DNA of 64,000 nt from Caulobacteraceae bacterium. Lineage in GTDB: Bacteria > Pseudomonadota > Alphaproteobacteria > Caulobacterales > Caulobacteraceae. The DNA is taken from the NCBI GenBank assembly GCA_947475875.1, contig CANJME010000001.1:1-64000 (forward strand), given 5' to 3'. Made by a program: the position numbers and the translations under genes. Below are positions 48,252 to 56,259 of this stretch, piece by piece; positions within the stretch are counted from its first letter, which is position 1; each line of letters opens with the position of its first letter. The notes under the pieces were generated by a model. That model made no database searches. It was not told the DNA's origin and worked only from the letters and a program-made list of their open reading frames with translations.

Positions 48252-49225
48252 AAGCCTGGATCGGAGGGGCGAACGGCCCCGAACTGACCGACGTCGCCGC
48301 GCCCACGGCCGGAGCCTCCGACGTTGTCGTCCGCGTCCACGCCAGCGGCCTGAACCGCGCTGACCTCTTCATGGCCGGCGGCGGAACCCACGGAACGCTC
48401 GGCGGCGCCGGCGCGATCATCGGCCTCGAATGGGCCGGCGAGATCACCGAAGTCGGCTCTGACGTCACCGCCTTCAAGTTGGGCCAGCGGGTGATGGGAT
48501 CCGGCGGTTCATCCTTCGCCGAATACGCCAAAGCGGATTCAGGCCGCGTCACCGCCATTCCCGACGGCATGAGCTACGAAATAGCCGCCGGCCTGCCCGT
48601 CGCCATCCAGACCATGCACAATGCCCTGGTCACCGAAGGCGCGCTCGAACGCGGCCAGTCCGTGCTGATCCACGGCGCCAGCTCCGGCGTCGGCCTGATG
48701 GGCCTGAAGATCGCCCGGCTGTTGGGCGCGGCCACCGTCATCGGTTCAGCCCGCAATCCGGGTCGCCGGGCCCGCCTGGCGGAATTCGGCGCCGACCTGG
48801 CTGTCGATCCCGACAGCGAAAACTGGGTTGAGGAAATCAAGGAAGCCACAAGCGGCGCCGGCGTTGATCTCGTCGTCGATCAGATCTCCGGCCCTGGCAT
48901 CAACGACACCCTGCGTGCGGTGCGCGTGAAGGGCCGCATCGTCAATGTCGGACGGCTCGGCGGCAATGTCGCGCCCATGGATTTCAACCTGCATGCCCTG
49001 CGGCGGATCACCTACACCGGCGTCACCTTCCGCAGCCGCAGCGTCCAGGAAGTCCGCGACATCGTTACCCTGGCCGCCGCTGATCTCGCCGGCCCGCTGG
49101 CCGAGGGCAAACTGCACCTACCCATCGACCGAACCTATGCCTTCAACGACCTCGTGGCGGCGTTAGCCCACATGGAAGCCAACCAGCACTTTGGAAAGAT
49201 CGTGCTGAAGGGGATGGCGGGTTAG
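48248..49225 (+). CDS. NAD(P)H-quinone oxidoreductase-like MDR protein
   Basis: 325 residues, zinc-independent medium-chain reductase of the quinone-reductase (QOR/PIG3) group. Features: HASGLNRADLFMAGG near residues 31-45, IIGLEWAGEITEVG near 58-71, nucleotide motif VLIHGASSGVGLMGLKIARL near 139-158. It lacks the zinc-binding Cys cluster of alcohol dehydrogenases. Coupled to gph by ATGA. Its TAG overlaps the stop of the following minus-strand gene (TTAG). Confidence 0.9.
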   Translation: MKAWIGGANGPELTDVAAPTAGASDVVVRVHASGLNRADLFMAGGGTHGTLGGAGAIIGLEWAGEITEVGSDVTAFKLGQRVMGSGGSSFAEYAKADSGRVTAIPDGMSYEIAAGLPVAIQTMHNALVTEGALERGQSVLIHGASSGVGLMGLKIARLLGAATVIGSARNPGRRARLAEFGADLAVDPDSENWVEEIKEATSGAGVDLVVDQISGPGINDTLRAVRVKGRIVNVGRLGGNVAPMDFNLHALRRITYTGVTFRSRSVQEVRDIVTLAAADLAGPLAEGKLHLPIDRTYAFNDLVAALAHMEANQHFGKIVLKGMAG

Positions 49226-49437
49226 GCCTCCGGCAGCTCCAACGGGTAGCCATCCGGGTCCACGGTCCATCTCGCCTCGGGCGCCCCGTCGGCCAGCGCC
49301 GCCTCGATAGCCTCGATCTTGGCCTGGGTGGTGAGCAGGCGCTGCTGCACCATCGATCCCGACCTCGAACTGGACAGCAGGTGAATGTCCCGCCAGCGCA
49401 TCTGCTTCAGCATGGCGAGGTAATCAGTTGGGGTCAT
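49222..49437 (-). CDS. Small hypothetical protein
   Basis: 71 residues, not recognised. It looks soluble, with an amphipathic N-terminal part (TPTDYLAMLKQMRWRDIHLL), a central helix (RLLTTQAKIEAIEAALA) and an acidic end (DPDGYPLELPEA). Codon use is similar to its neighbours and ATG is preceded by GGAGAAC. It overlaps the 3' end of the convergent MDR gene by four bases. The MFS gene lies upstream on the same strand, 38 bases before. Confidence 0.6.
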   Translation of the reverse strand: MTPTDYLAMLKQMRWRDIHLLSSSRSGSMVQQRLLTTQAKIEAIEAALADGAPEARWTVDPDGYPLELPEA

Positions 49438-49475
49438 AGCGTTCTCCGGCGCCCACTCTGGCGCCGGTTGGACCC

Positions 49476-50819
49476 CTAGGAAACAGCCTTCAGCGATCTC
49501 GGCTCGCGAACCCCCATCAACAGCACGATCAACGACGCCAGTTGCAGACCCATGGCGATGGCGAAGGCCGGGGGATATCCTACCGCCACGCCGATTAGCC
49601 CGCCTATCAGCGGGGCCGCCGAGGAGACCACGCCTTCGATCGTCGCCGAAATGCCCAGCCGCATGGCGATGTCCTGCCGCGCGCCAAACTCAAGGATCAA
49701 CGTCTGAGCCGACATCTGATAGCCGGCGTTCGACGCCCCCAGCGCGACGAAGGCCAGCAGGAACACGGGCTCCGAGTGCGCAAATATCATCGCGCCCAAC
49801 CCCAGAGCGCCCAGCGCCATGGCGCCGACGAAGTTCGAGCGAAAACCGCCCCGGTCTCCCATGTGCCCCCAGGCCAGGTTCGAGGCGGTGTCTGCCCCCA
49901 GATAGACCAGGCTGAACAGCCCCAGCGAGGCGCCCGTCAGCCCCACCCGCTGGGCGGCGTGCAGCACATAGAGCGGCGCCGCCATCCGCCCGCCGACCGC
50001 CAGCGCCTGGGCGACCAGGAAATTCCGATAGTTCGGATCGGCATGGATCAGCCCGTCGAAATCCTTCAGCCGTTCGCGAAGGCGGGTGCGCGGTCGCAAA
50101 GCCGGCGGCTCGGGCTCAATCATCAAGAGGCGAAGCGCGGTCAGCCCCAGGCTGGTCAGCACAAAGACGATCAGGAACGTCACCGCATAGCCGTTGCCCA
50201 GCACATTGTGCTGGATCAGGAACCGCCCGGCGAACCACGACAGCACCGCCGCAATCGCCCCGCCGGTCATATTGCGATAGGCTTGGAGCCGCCCGCGCCG
50301 TTCAATCGGAATGGCCTTGGCGAGCAGAAGCTGAAACACCACCCGCTGCGCGCCCTGGAAAAATCCGTAGGCGAACAGCAGCGCCAGAACGACGACCGCA
50401 AGGGTTTTCCCGTCCAGAAACCACGCCGCGACCGCCAGCAACAGGATCGCCGCCCGCATCAGGCTGCCCATCAGGGTCGCGGCCGGCAGCACCCGCTTGC
50501 GATGCTCGACCAGATTGGCCCCGATGACCGGCGAGATGATCTGTCCGGCCTGTTGCAGCGCCAGGCCCAGCCCCACGAAGGCGCTGGCTGAGGCGGCGGG
50601 CGCCAGGGTGGCCAGGAAGGCCGGGAGCAAGGTCGGCGCCGCCAGCACCCGAAACCCCGTCATTCCCAGCATGCCGTGCAGATAGTGCCCCAGGTAATTG
50701 CGGCGCAGGTGCTTGCGGACAAAGGCGTCGTAATCGGCCTCGGCGTCAGCCGGGTCCGCGGGCGTGGCGTCCTCTGGTATCTCTGAGGTCAATGGCGGGC
50801 GCTCTCTCGACGAGAGCAT
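49476..50819 (-). CDS. MFS transporter
   Basis: 447 residues from the ATG at 50819 (GGAGAA upstream at nine bases); the open frame to 50891 has no support. Twelve hydrophobic segments and a cytoplasmic N-terminus of about 45 residues rich in Asp and Pro. Typical MFS features such as GANLVEHRKRVLPAATLMG and WGHMGDRGGFRSN loops are seen between helices. Substrate unknown. Single gene, possibly cotranscribed with the 71-residue gene. Confidence 0.85.
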   Translation of the reverse strand: MLSSRERPPLTSEIPEDATPADPADAEADYDAFVRKHLRRNYLGHYLHGMLGMTGFRVLAAPTLLPAFLATLAPAASASAFVGLGLALQQAGQIISPVIGANLVEHRKRVLPAATLMGSLMRAAILLLAVAAWFLDGKTLAVVVLALLFAYGFFQGAQRVVFQLLLAKAIPIERRGRLQAYRNMTGGAIAAVLSWFAGRFLIQHNVLGNGYAVTFLIVFVLTSLGLTALRLLMIEPEPPALRPRTRLRERLKDFDGLIHADPNYRNFLVAQALAVGGRMAAPLYVLHAAQRVGLTGASLGLFSLVYLGADTASNLAWGHMGDRGGFRSNFVGAMALGALGLGAMIFAHSEPVFLLAFVALGASNAGYQMSAQTLILEFGARQDIAMRLGISATIEGVVSSAAPLIGGLIGVAVGYPPAFAIAMGLQLASLIVLLMGVREPRSLKAVS

Positions 50820-50960
50820 TGGGCCGATTCTCCGGCGCGAGCCCACGACTGGACGTTGTGGAGATTTCGCGGGTTCCCGTGGACAACCCATTATGGGCTA
50901 TCGTTTGAGTAACCATCTCGCTTCACTCGACCTTAAAGGCAGTCATGCAACCTGGCAGCG

Positions 50961-51161
50961 ATGACCGCAAGCATTCCCCCATCGCCTGACCTGGACGAGC
51001 CGGTCAACCCCGAGCGGCTGGAGATCCTGCGGCTACAATTCGCCAGGATCTCCGAACGCAGCATCCATCCCGTCGATGAGGCCCTGCGCATTGTCTACGG
51101 TGCGGCGGTTTTCGTCGCCATCGTGCTCGGCGCGCGCCTGGTGCTGGGCTCGCTCTTCTAG
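50961..51161 (+). CDS. Small single-helix membrane protein
   Basis: 66 residues: a polar N-terminus (PPSPDLDEPVNPERLEILRL) and one C-terminal transmembrane helix (VYGAAVFVAIVLGARLVLGS). Only a weak ribosome-binding site (GGCAG) precedes it. Not recognised. It is divergent from the MFS gene with a 141-base gap and precedes the 26-residue microprotein gene by 81 bases. Confidence 0.5.
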   Translation: MTASIPPSPDLDEPVNPERLEILRLQFARISERSIHPVDEALRIVYGAAVFVAIVLGARLVLGSLF

Positions 51162-51242
51162 AAGGGCCCGCCAGCCCACCGCGCAACTTTCCTTGCCCGA
51201 GCGCATTGGTTTTTGAACCGGCAACCCGCTCAGGAAAGTCCA

Positions 51243-51323
51243 ATGCGTTCAATTTTGCTTCTCGTTCTCGGGGTTCCGATCCCGATCATCCTGCTTTTGG
51301 CCTTCTGCACCCACCATTTGTAG
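51243..51323 (+). CDS. 26-residue hydrophobic microprotein
   Basis: A tiny frame beginning ATG CGT with AGGAAAG six to seven bases upstream, the best ribosome-binding site in the vicinity. The peptide is a single hydrophobic helix with a Pro-x-Pro kink (MRSILLLVLGVPIP at the start) and a polar end (FCTHH). Similar short peptides with a VPIP segment occur in other proteobacteria as far as I recall, so it may be a conserved membrane microprotein. Function unknown. Confidence 0.55.
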   Translation: MRSILLLVLGVPIPIILLLAFCTHHL

Positions 51324-51341
51324 GTAGGCTGGGCGGTTTCC

Positions 51342-51371
51342 CGTGGCTGCGCCACGTGAAGCCCGCAGGGC
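51342..51371. terminator. Two adjacent hairpins between the microprotein gene and tRNA-Val
   Basis: CGTGGC/GCCACG with a three-base loop at 51342-51356, followed by GCCC/GGGC at 51361-51371. They lie between two convergent transcripts and could stop both. No T-run is present. Confidence 0.3.
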
Positions 51372-51377
51372 GAAGCG

Positions 51378-51452
51378 TGGTGGACGCGGTAGGGATTGAA
51401 CCTACGACCCCGCCCGTGTGAAGGGCGTGCTCTCCCGCTGAGCTACGCGTCC
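51378..51452 (-). tRNA. tRNA-Val (anticodon CAC)
   Basis: Complete cloverleaf with encoded CCA on the minus strand. Acceptor GGACGCG/CGCGTCC; D-arm TAGCTCAGCGGGAGAGCA; anticodon stem CGCCC/GGGCG with loop TTCACAC, anticodon CAC; T-loop GGTTCAATCC. Second valine tRNA in the window, with a different anticodon from that at 14922. Confidence 0.97.
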
Positions 51453-51505
51453 GTGCCGTTTTTCAGAGCGCAGGCCTATATCCCCGCCCCCTGCCTGCGG
51501 CAAGC

Positions 51506-52726
51506 CTACTGGTGGTCCAAAAGGCCCAGCACGCGCTTGGCCACGACGTTCAGGTTCACCTCCGAGGTGCCGCCCTCGATCGAATTGCCTTTCGAACGCA
51601 GAAAGGCGCGCGTCTGGGCGAGCTCTGAGGGGGTGAATCCCTCGCCTTCCCAGCCCAGGCCCTGCAGGCCCATGGCCTCGACCAGGAGTTCGTTGCGCTC
51701 CATGCCGATGGTCGCGCCGGCGTATTTGATGATCGAGGTCGCCGCCGACGGCCCGCCGCTCCTGACTTCGTCGTTCAGCCGCCGCTGAGTCAGGTTGAAG
51801 GCGTGGCTCGCCATCTTGTTGGCGGTGATCCGCGCGCGCAATTCGCCGTCGAGCAGGCGGCCGTCATCGCCGAGGCCGACGTACTCGCGTGCGATGTCGG
51901 CGAGGTCGCCGGCGCCGCCAAGGCCGAGGCTGGCGTTGCCGGTCCCCGATGAGACCATGCTGCCCGAAATGTTCTGGCGCTCGTACTGCAGCAGCCGCTT
52001 GGCGATGTCCCAGCCGCCGCCGACCTTGCCGACCAGCTGGTCCTTCGGAACCTTCACATCGGTCAGGAAGGTCTCGCAGAACGGCGAGGCGCCGGAGATC
52101 AGCTTGATCGGCTTGGGCTCGACGCCCGGCGTCTGCATGTCGATCAGCAGGAAGCTGATGCCCTCGTGCTTCTTGTCGGTGCTGGTGCGCACCAGGCAGA
52201 AGATCCAGTCGGCCTTGTCGGCGTAGGAAGTCCAGACCTTCTGGCCATTGACCAGCCAGTGATCGCCTTTGTCCTCGCAGCGGGTTTGCAAGCCGGCCAG
52301 GTCCGAGCCTGCGCCCGGCTCGGAATAGCCCTGGCACCAGCGAATTTCGCCGCGGCAGATCTCCGGCAGGAAGCGCTTCTTCTGCTCCTCGTTGGCGTAC
52401 TCCAGCAGTACGGGTCCGAGCATCCACAGGCCGAACGAGGCCAGCGGCGTGCGATAGCCGCCCTTGGTCATTTCGCTGGCCAGAACCTTGGCCTCGGCGT
52501 GGGAAAGCCCGCCGCCGCCGTATTCGGTCGGCCAGGTAGGCGCCGTCCAGCCTCTGGACGCCATACGGTTGATCCACACCTTGATCGGCGCATCGGAGTT
52601 CAGATAGGCCTGCCCGCCCCAGATGGCCTCTTCGTCGAGTTTGGCCTTGGGGTCCTTCAATTCCAGCGGATAGTTGGCGGCCAGCCAGCTTTTGACGTCG
52701 CTGCGGAAGGCGTCGAGATCGCTCAT
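51506..52726 (-). CDS. Acyl-CoA dehydrogenase
   Basis: FAD enzyme that oxidises an acyl-CoA at the alpha-beta bond. 406 residues from the ATG at 52726; an upstream in-frame TTG would add six. Typical segments: WCQGYSEPGAGSDLAGLQTR near residues 124-143 (FAD/substrate loop), VWTSYADKADW, and the C-terminal TIGMERNELLVEAMG and EGGTSEVNLNVVAKRVLGL. The catalytic Glu position of classic enzymes cannot be assigned with certainty. The substrate may be a steroid or branched acyl group, as with other proteins of this subtype. No partner genes adjacent. Confidence 0.9.
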   Translation of the reverse strand: MSDLDAFRSDVKSWLAANYPLELKDPKAKLDEEAIWGGQAYLNSDAPIKVWINRMASRGWTAPTWPTEYGGGGLSHAEAKVLASEMTKGGYRTPLASFGLWMLGPVLLEYANEEQKKRFLPEICRGEIRWCQGYSEPGAGSDLAGLQTRCEDKGDHWLVNGQKVWTSYADKADWIFCLVRTSTDKKHEGISFLLIDMQTPGVEPKPIKLISGASPFCETFLTDVKVPKDQLVGKVGGGWDIAKRLLQYERQNISGSMVSSGTGNASLGLGGAGDLADIAREYVGLGDDGRLLDGELRARITANKMASHAFNLTQRRLNDEVRSGGPSAATSIIKYAGATIGMERNELLVEAMGLQGLGWEGEGFTPSELAQTRAFLRSKGNSIEGGTSEVNLNVVAKRVLGLLDHQ

Positions 52727-52835
52727 GGATCGGGTCTCACTCAAACGGGCGTTCGAGGCGGGATAACCTCACCCCGCGCGATCGGCAAGCGGCGCCATCT
52801 TGCATCCCCCGCCTTGCCCTTTCATAAGCGCGCCC

Positions 52836-53714
52836 ATGGCGAGACTCATCGACGGCAAGGCCTTCGGCGAAACCGTGCGCGAAAAGGTGGCGGCCGAGGT
52901 GGCGCGCCTCAAGGCGGAGCACAATCTGACACCGGGCCTGGCTGTGGTGCTGGTCGGCGAGGACCCGGCCAGCCAGGTCTATGTCCGCAACAAGGGCGAG
53001 CAGACCGAGGCCGCCGGCATGTTGTCGGTCACCCACCGCCTGCCGGCCGAAACCAGCCAGGCGGCCCTGCTGAAACTGGTTGCCGAGCTCAACGCCGACA
53101 AGGACATTCACGGTATCCTGGTGCAGTTCCCGGTGCCTGATCACATCGACCAGGGCGACGTCATCGCCGCCATCAATCCCGACAAGGACGTCGACGGCCT
53201 GACCGTGCTGAGCGCCGGGCGCCTGGCCAGTGGTCTGCCGGGCCTGGTGCCGTGCACGCCCACCGGCTGCGTCATGCTGATCAAGGACGTGATGGGCGAC
53301 AATCTCAGCGGCAAGCGCGCTGTGGTCATCGGCCGCTCGAACCTGGTGGGCAAGCCGGTCGCCCAGCTGCTGCTGGCCGAGAACTGCACGGTCACCATCG
53401 CCCATTCGAAGACGACCGACCTGCCCGCCGTGTGCCGCGAAGCCGACATTCTCGTCGCCGCCGTGGGCCGCCCGGAAATGGTGAAAGCCGACTGGATCAA
53501 GCCCGGCGCCGTGGTCATCGACGTCGGCATGAACCGCGTCCCCTCGATCAAGAACCCGGGCAAGACTCGCCTGGTGGGCGATGTCGCCTTCGACGAATGC
53601 GAAAAGGTCGCCGGCGCCATCACGCCTGTTCCCGGAGGCGTCGGCCCGATGACCGTCGCCTGCCTGCTCTACAACACTGTCACCGCGGCGAAGCTGTCGG
53701 CGGGGCTGGCGTAA
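52836..53714 (+). CDS. folD: Methylenetetrahydrofolate dehydrogenase/cyclohydrolase
   Basis: Bifunctional one-carbon enzyme. 292 residues from the ATG at 52836. Signatures: the catalytic Lys in [15 protein letters not shown] (YVxxK), [24 protein letters not shown] and [16 protein letters not shown] in the NADP domain, and the closing [12 protein letters not shown]. The ribosome-binding site is weak. A palindromic repeat directly follows the stop codon (53715-53758). Confidence 0.96.
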   Translation: MARLIDGKAFGETVREKVAAEVARLKAEHNLTPGLAVVLVGEDPASQVYVRNKGEQTEAAGMLSVTHRLPAETSQAALLKLVAELNADKDIHGILVQFPVPDHIDQGDVIAAINPDKDVDGLTVLSAGRLASGLPGLVPCTPTGCVMLIKDVMGDNLSGKRAVVIGRSNLVGKPVAQLLLAENCTVTIAHSKTTDLPAVCREADILVAAVGRPEMVKADWIKPGAVVIDVGMNRVPSIKNPGKTRLVGDVAFDECEKVAGAITPVPGGVGPMTVACLLYNTVTAAKLSAGLA

Positions 53715-53758
53715 GCGCTTTCAGGCGAAGTGGAGACCGGTTCGCCGTCCGAAAGCGC
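53715..53758. repeat. Palindromic intergenic repeat after folD
   Basis: Arms GCGCTTTC (53715-53722) and GAAAGCGC (53751-53758), with inner GGCGAA/TTCGCC and an intervening segment containing GTGGAGACCGG. This closely follows the pattern of a family of repeated palindromes known in alphaproteobacteria (ending in ACCGGTTCGC). It begins on the base after the folD stop codon, so it may also act as terminator or mRNA stabiliser between the convergent genes. Confidence 0.65.
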
Positions 53759-53772
53759 GACCAACTAAGAAC

Positions 53773-54477
53773 CTAGGGCGACGGTTTTGGCCCGGCCAAA
53801 ACCGGACTCGGCCTAGCGGGCGGCGGCGGCAGGCTCTCGGCCCAGGTGACCAGGCCATTCAACACCTGGCTCGTCGCCGCGTCATAGGCCGTCACGATCG
53901 AAGCAACACGGTTTTCGCTGGCCGGAACCTCGGCGCGGAGGAATTTCTCCGCCACGCGGGTTGAATCGGCCGGATAAGTCATGGTGGCCTTGATCTCCAC
54001 CACCACCGTCGGCGCGGCGCGCTGGTCGAAGGCTTTGGCGTCGGTCTTGGCTTTGGACTTGGCGACGATTGGCGCATCGGAATAGCGCGCCTCAAAAGTG
54101 CGCACCTCGACCCGCAAAGACGCATCGGGCGCTGAGGCACTTGCGCGGGTCAGAAGGCGCAGCTTCGACGAGACGTCAAAGGCCGCGATGATCTGCTCGT
54201 CGAACATGATCGGCGCCGGCGCGGCCCACCTGGCGCCCGCGATCGAGGCGGTTTCCGCGCCGCTGATGGTAACGATCTGGTCCCCGCTCGACATTCTCGG
54301 AAACGTGGTCGGCGCGCGCAGGATACTGACCTTCATGCCCGCGTCCGACTGGCCGGACCGCAGTGCATCGATCGCCAGCTTGTAGGTCGCCGACGGCTCG
54401 GCCTTGGGAAACACGGTCACGCAGGCGCTTAAGCCAGCGCAGGCCAGAACGACCGGTATCAGCGAACGAAGGTTCAT
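53773..54477 (-). CDS. ABC-transport auxiliary lipoprotein of the MCE system
   Basis: 234 residues, with lipoprotein signal LSAC (Cys19). The mature part resembles the ABC-type transport auxiliary component (PqiC-like) often found beside MCE proteins: KVSILRAPTTFPRM near residue 49 and APAPIMFDEQIIAAF near 86. The C-terminus is Pro-rich. Probably links the MCE protein to the outer membrane. Its ATG overlaps the mlaD stop by four bases. Confidence 0.82.
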   Translation of the reverse strand: MNLRSLIPVVLACAGLSACVTVFPKAEPSATYKLAIDALRSGQSDAGMKVSILRAPTTFPRMSSGDQIVTISGAETASIAGARWAAPAPIMFDEQIIAAFDVSSKLRLLTRASASAPDASLRVEVRTFEARYSDAPIVAKSKAKTDAKAFDQRAAPTVVVEIKATMTYPADSTRVAEKFLRAEVPASENRVASIVTAYDAATSQVLNGLVTWAESLPPPPARPSPVLAGPKPSP

Positions 54478-55412
54478 GGCGCCACCCTGATTTGCTGGGC
54501 GGGCTCTTTGGTGATCAGCCCGCGGGGGTCCCGTTCGATTTCATTGGCCAGCCGGTCCAGGGAATCGGCGGCCGACTGCAGGCTGGTGATGGCGCTCTGT
54601 ACCTGCGGCAGGGTGTTGGTGGCGAAATCCGTGGTCGGCCCACGAAGCGCCGAGACCGTGGAACGGATGTCCGTGGCGGCCGCCTTCAGCTCGTCTATCG
54701 CACTGTTGGCGTTGTTCAGCGTCGCCGCGCCCTTGCCGTTGACCAGTTCCTTGGCCGAGTTGCTGAGGCTCGAAACATCCTTGGCCGCCTGATCCAGGCT
54801 CTTGATGGCCTCGTCCGCGTTCTGGAAGACCTGGCTGTTCTCACGCGCCGAGGCCACCACCAGATTAAGATCTTCGAGAATACCCGAGAAATTGGCGACA
54901 TTTTCCTTGGACAGCACCGAGGACACTCGATCCAGAGTCTCCACCGCCCGCGCCAGCACCGTGCCGCCACCCTTCAGCAGGTCCTGAAGAACACTGGCCT
55001 GGGTGTGGATCACCGGAACGACACCGGATTTGGCCGTCGTCTTGAGCAGCGGATTGGTCGCCGTTCCCGCCGTCAGCTGAATGAAATTGACGCCGGTGAT
55101 GCCCAGCGGCTCCATGGTGGCGAAGCTGTCGGTGCGGACAGGAACCCAGGACGAGACCCGGATGCGGGCAACCACCTTGTTGGGGTCGGTGGGATCGAGC
55201 GTCAGGTTCTTTACCTCGCCCACCTTGATGCCGTTGAACTGCACCTCGCCGCCCTCCGGCAGGCCGCTGACCGAGCCGGTGAACACAACGTCGTATTTGT
55301 CATTGTCCCGCGCGAACGTCGCCTTGCCCAGCCAGATAGCGAAGACCGCCAGACCCACCAGCAGCGCCAAGGTGACAAATCCGACCAGGGTGTAGTTGGC
55401 GTTACGCTCCAC
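54474..55412 (-). CDS. mlaD: MCE-domain phospholipid-transport substrate-binding protein (MlaD-like)
   Basis: 312 residues. One N-terminal membrane helix (TLVGFVTLALLVGLAVFAIWL), then an MCE domain with YDVVFTGSVSGLPEGGEVQF and KVGEVKNLTLDP, followed by a long helical region with heptad-like spacing (about 150-290). It holds lipids in the periplasm for transfer between membranes. It begins with GTG inside the 3' end of mlaF (11-base overlap) and is followed by the coupled lipoprotein gene. Confidence 0.9.
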   Translation of the reverse strand: MERNANYTLVGFVTLALLVGLAVFAIWLGKATFARDNDKYDVVFTGSVSGLPEGGEVQFNGIKVGEVKNLTLDPTDPNKVVARIRVSSWVPVRTDSFATMEPLGITGVNFIQLTAGTATNPLLKTTAKSGVVPVIHTQASVLQDLLKGGGTVLARAVETLDRVSSVLSKENVANFSGILEDLNLVVASARENSQVFQNADEAIKSLDQAAKDVSSLSNSAKELVNGKGAATLNNANSAIDELKAAATDIRSTVSALRGPTTDFATNTLPQVQSAITSLQSAADSLDRLANEIERDPRGLITKEPAQQIRVAP

Positions 55413-56259
55413 GGGTCGCGCCTCCGCCTGATCTGGCGCCGAATCTGGCGCCGCCTTCGGCGTGCTCGGCCGCGCGCCCGCGAGGGCCCAGGAAATACTC
55501 CCGGATCCACGGGTGATCGGATTTCTCCAGCTCTTTGATCGGCGCTACCGCCACGATCTTCTTGTCCGCCAGCACCGCCACGCGGTCACAAATAGCATAG
55601 AGGCTGTCGATGTCGTGTGTGATCATGAACACGGTAAGGCCCAGACTGTCGGAAAGATCCTTGATCAATTCGTCAAAGGCGGCCGCCCCAATCGGATCGA
55701 GACCGGACGTCGGCTCGTCCAGGAACAAAAGCTCCGGATCGAGGGCGAGGGCGCGGGCCAGTCCGGCCCGCTTGCGCATGCCGCCGGACAGCTCCGACGG
55801 CCGCTTGATGGCCGCTTCCGGCGGCAGGCCCACAAGCGCGATCTTGACGTCGGCCAGCCGGCGGATTTCGCCCTTGCTGAGCCGGGTGTGTTCGACCATG
55901 GGCGCGGCGACGTTCTCGCGCACCGTCAGGTTGGAAAACAGCGCCGCGGACTGAAACAGCACGCCCCAGCGGCGTTCCATGTCGTCCCACTGCCGGTTGG
56001 ACGTGCGCCGCAAGTCGCGGCCGAACAGGCGAACCGAACCGCCGTCAGGCGCCTTCAGCCCGATCAAGGTGTTGAGCAGGACAGATTTTCCAGAACCGGA
56101 GCCGCCCACCACGCCCAGCACCTCGCCGCGCCGGACCGTCAGGTCGATCCCGTCATGGACGACGTTGCTGCCGAATTTGGAGACAAGTCCGCGCACCTCA
56201 ATGACCGGCACGCCGTCTTCGAGTTCCTCGTTCTCGGGAATGTCGAACTCCAGGCTCAA
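55402..56259 (-). CDS. mlaF: ABC transporter ATPase of the MCE/Mla system
   Basis: 285 residues. Walker A GGSGSGKS at 52-59, signature LSGGM at 157-161, Walker B LLFLDEP at 177-183, and the D-loop SGLDPI. This is the MlaF type, with a C-terminal extension after residue 240 (GPRGRAAEHAEGGARFG). Start is TTG overlapping the mlaE stop (TTGA); no better start is seen. Energises the MlaE permease. Confidence 0.94.
   Translation of the reverse strand: MSLEFDIPENEELEDGVPVIEVRGLVSKFGSNVVHDGIDLTVRRGEVLGVVGGSGSGKSVLLNTLIGLKAPDGGSVRLFGRDLRRTSNRQWDDMERRWGVLFQSAALFSNLTVRENVAAPMVEHTRLSKGEIRRLADVKIALVGLPPEAAIKRPSELSGGMRKRAGLARALALDPELLFLDEPTSGLDPIGAAAFDELIKDLSDSLGLTVFMITHDIDSLYAICDRVAVLADKKIVAVAPIKELEKSDHPWIREYFLGPRGRAAEHAEGGARFGARSGGGATRGA

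Noticed and set aside
50875-50905. Short palindrome CCCATTATGGG upstream of the MFS gene
   Set aside because: Five-base arms only; this is expected by chance in a gap of this size.
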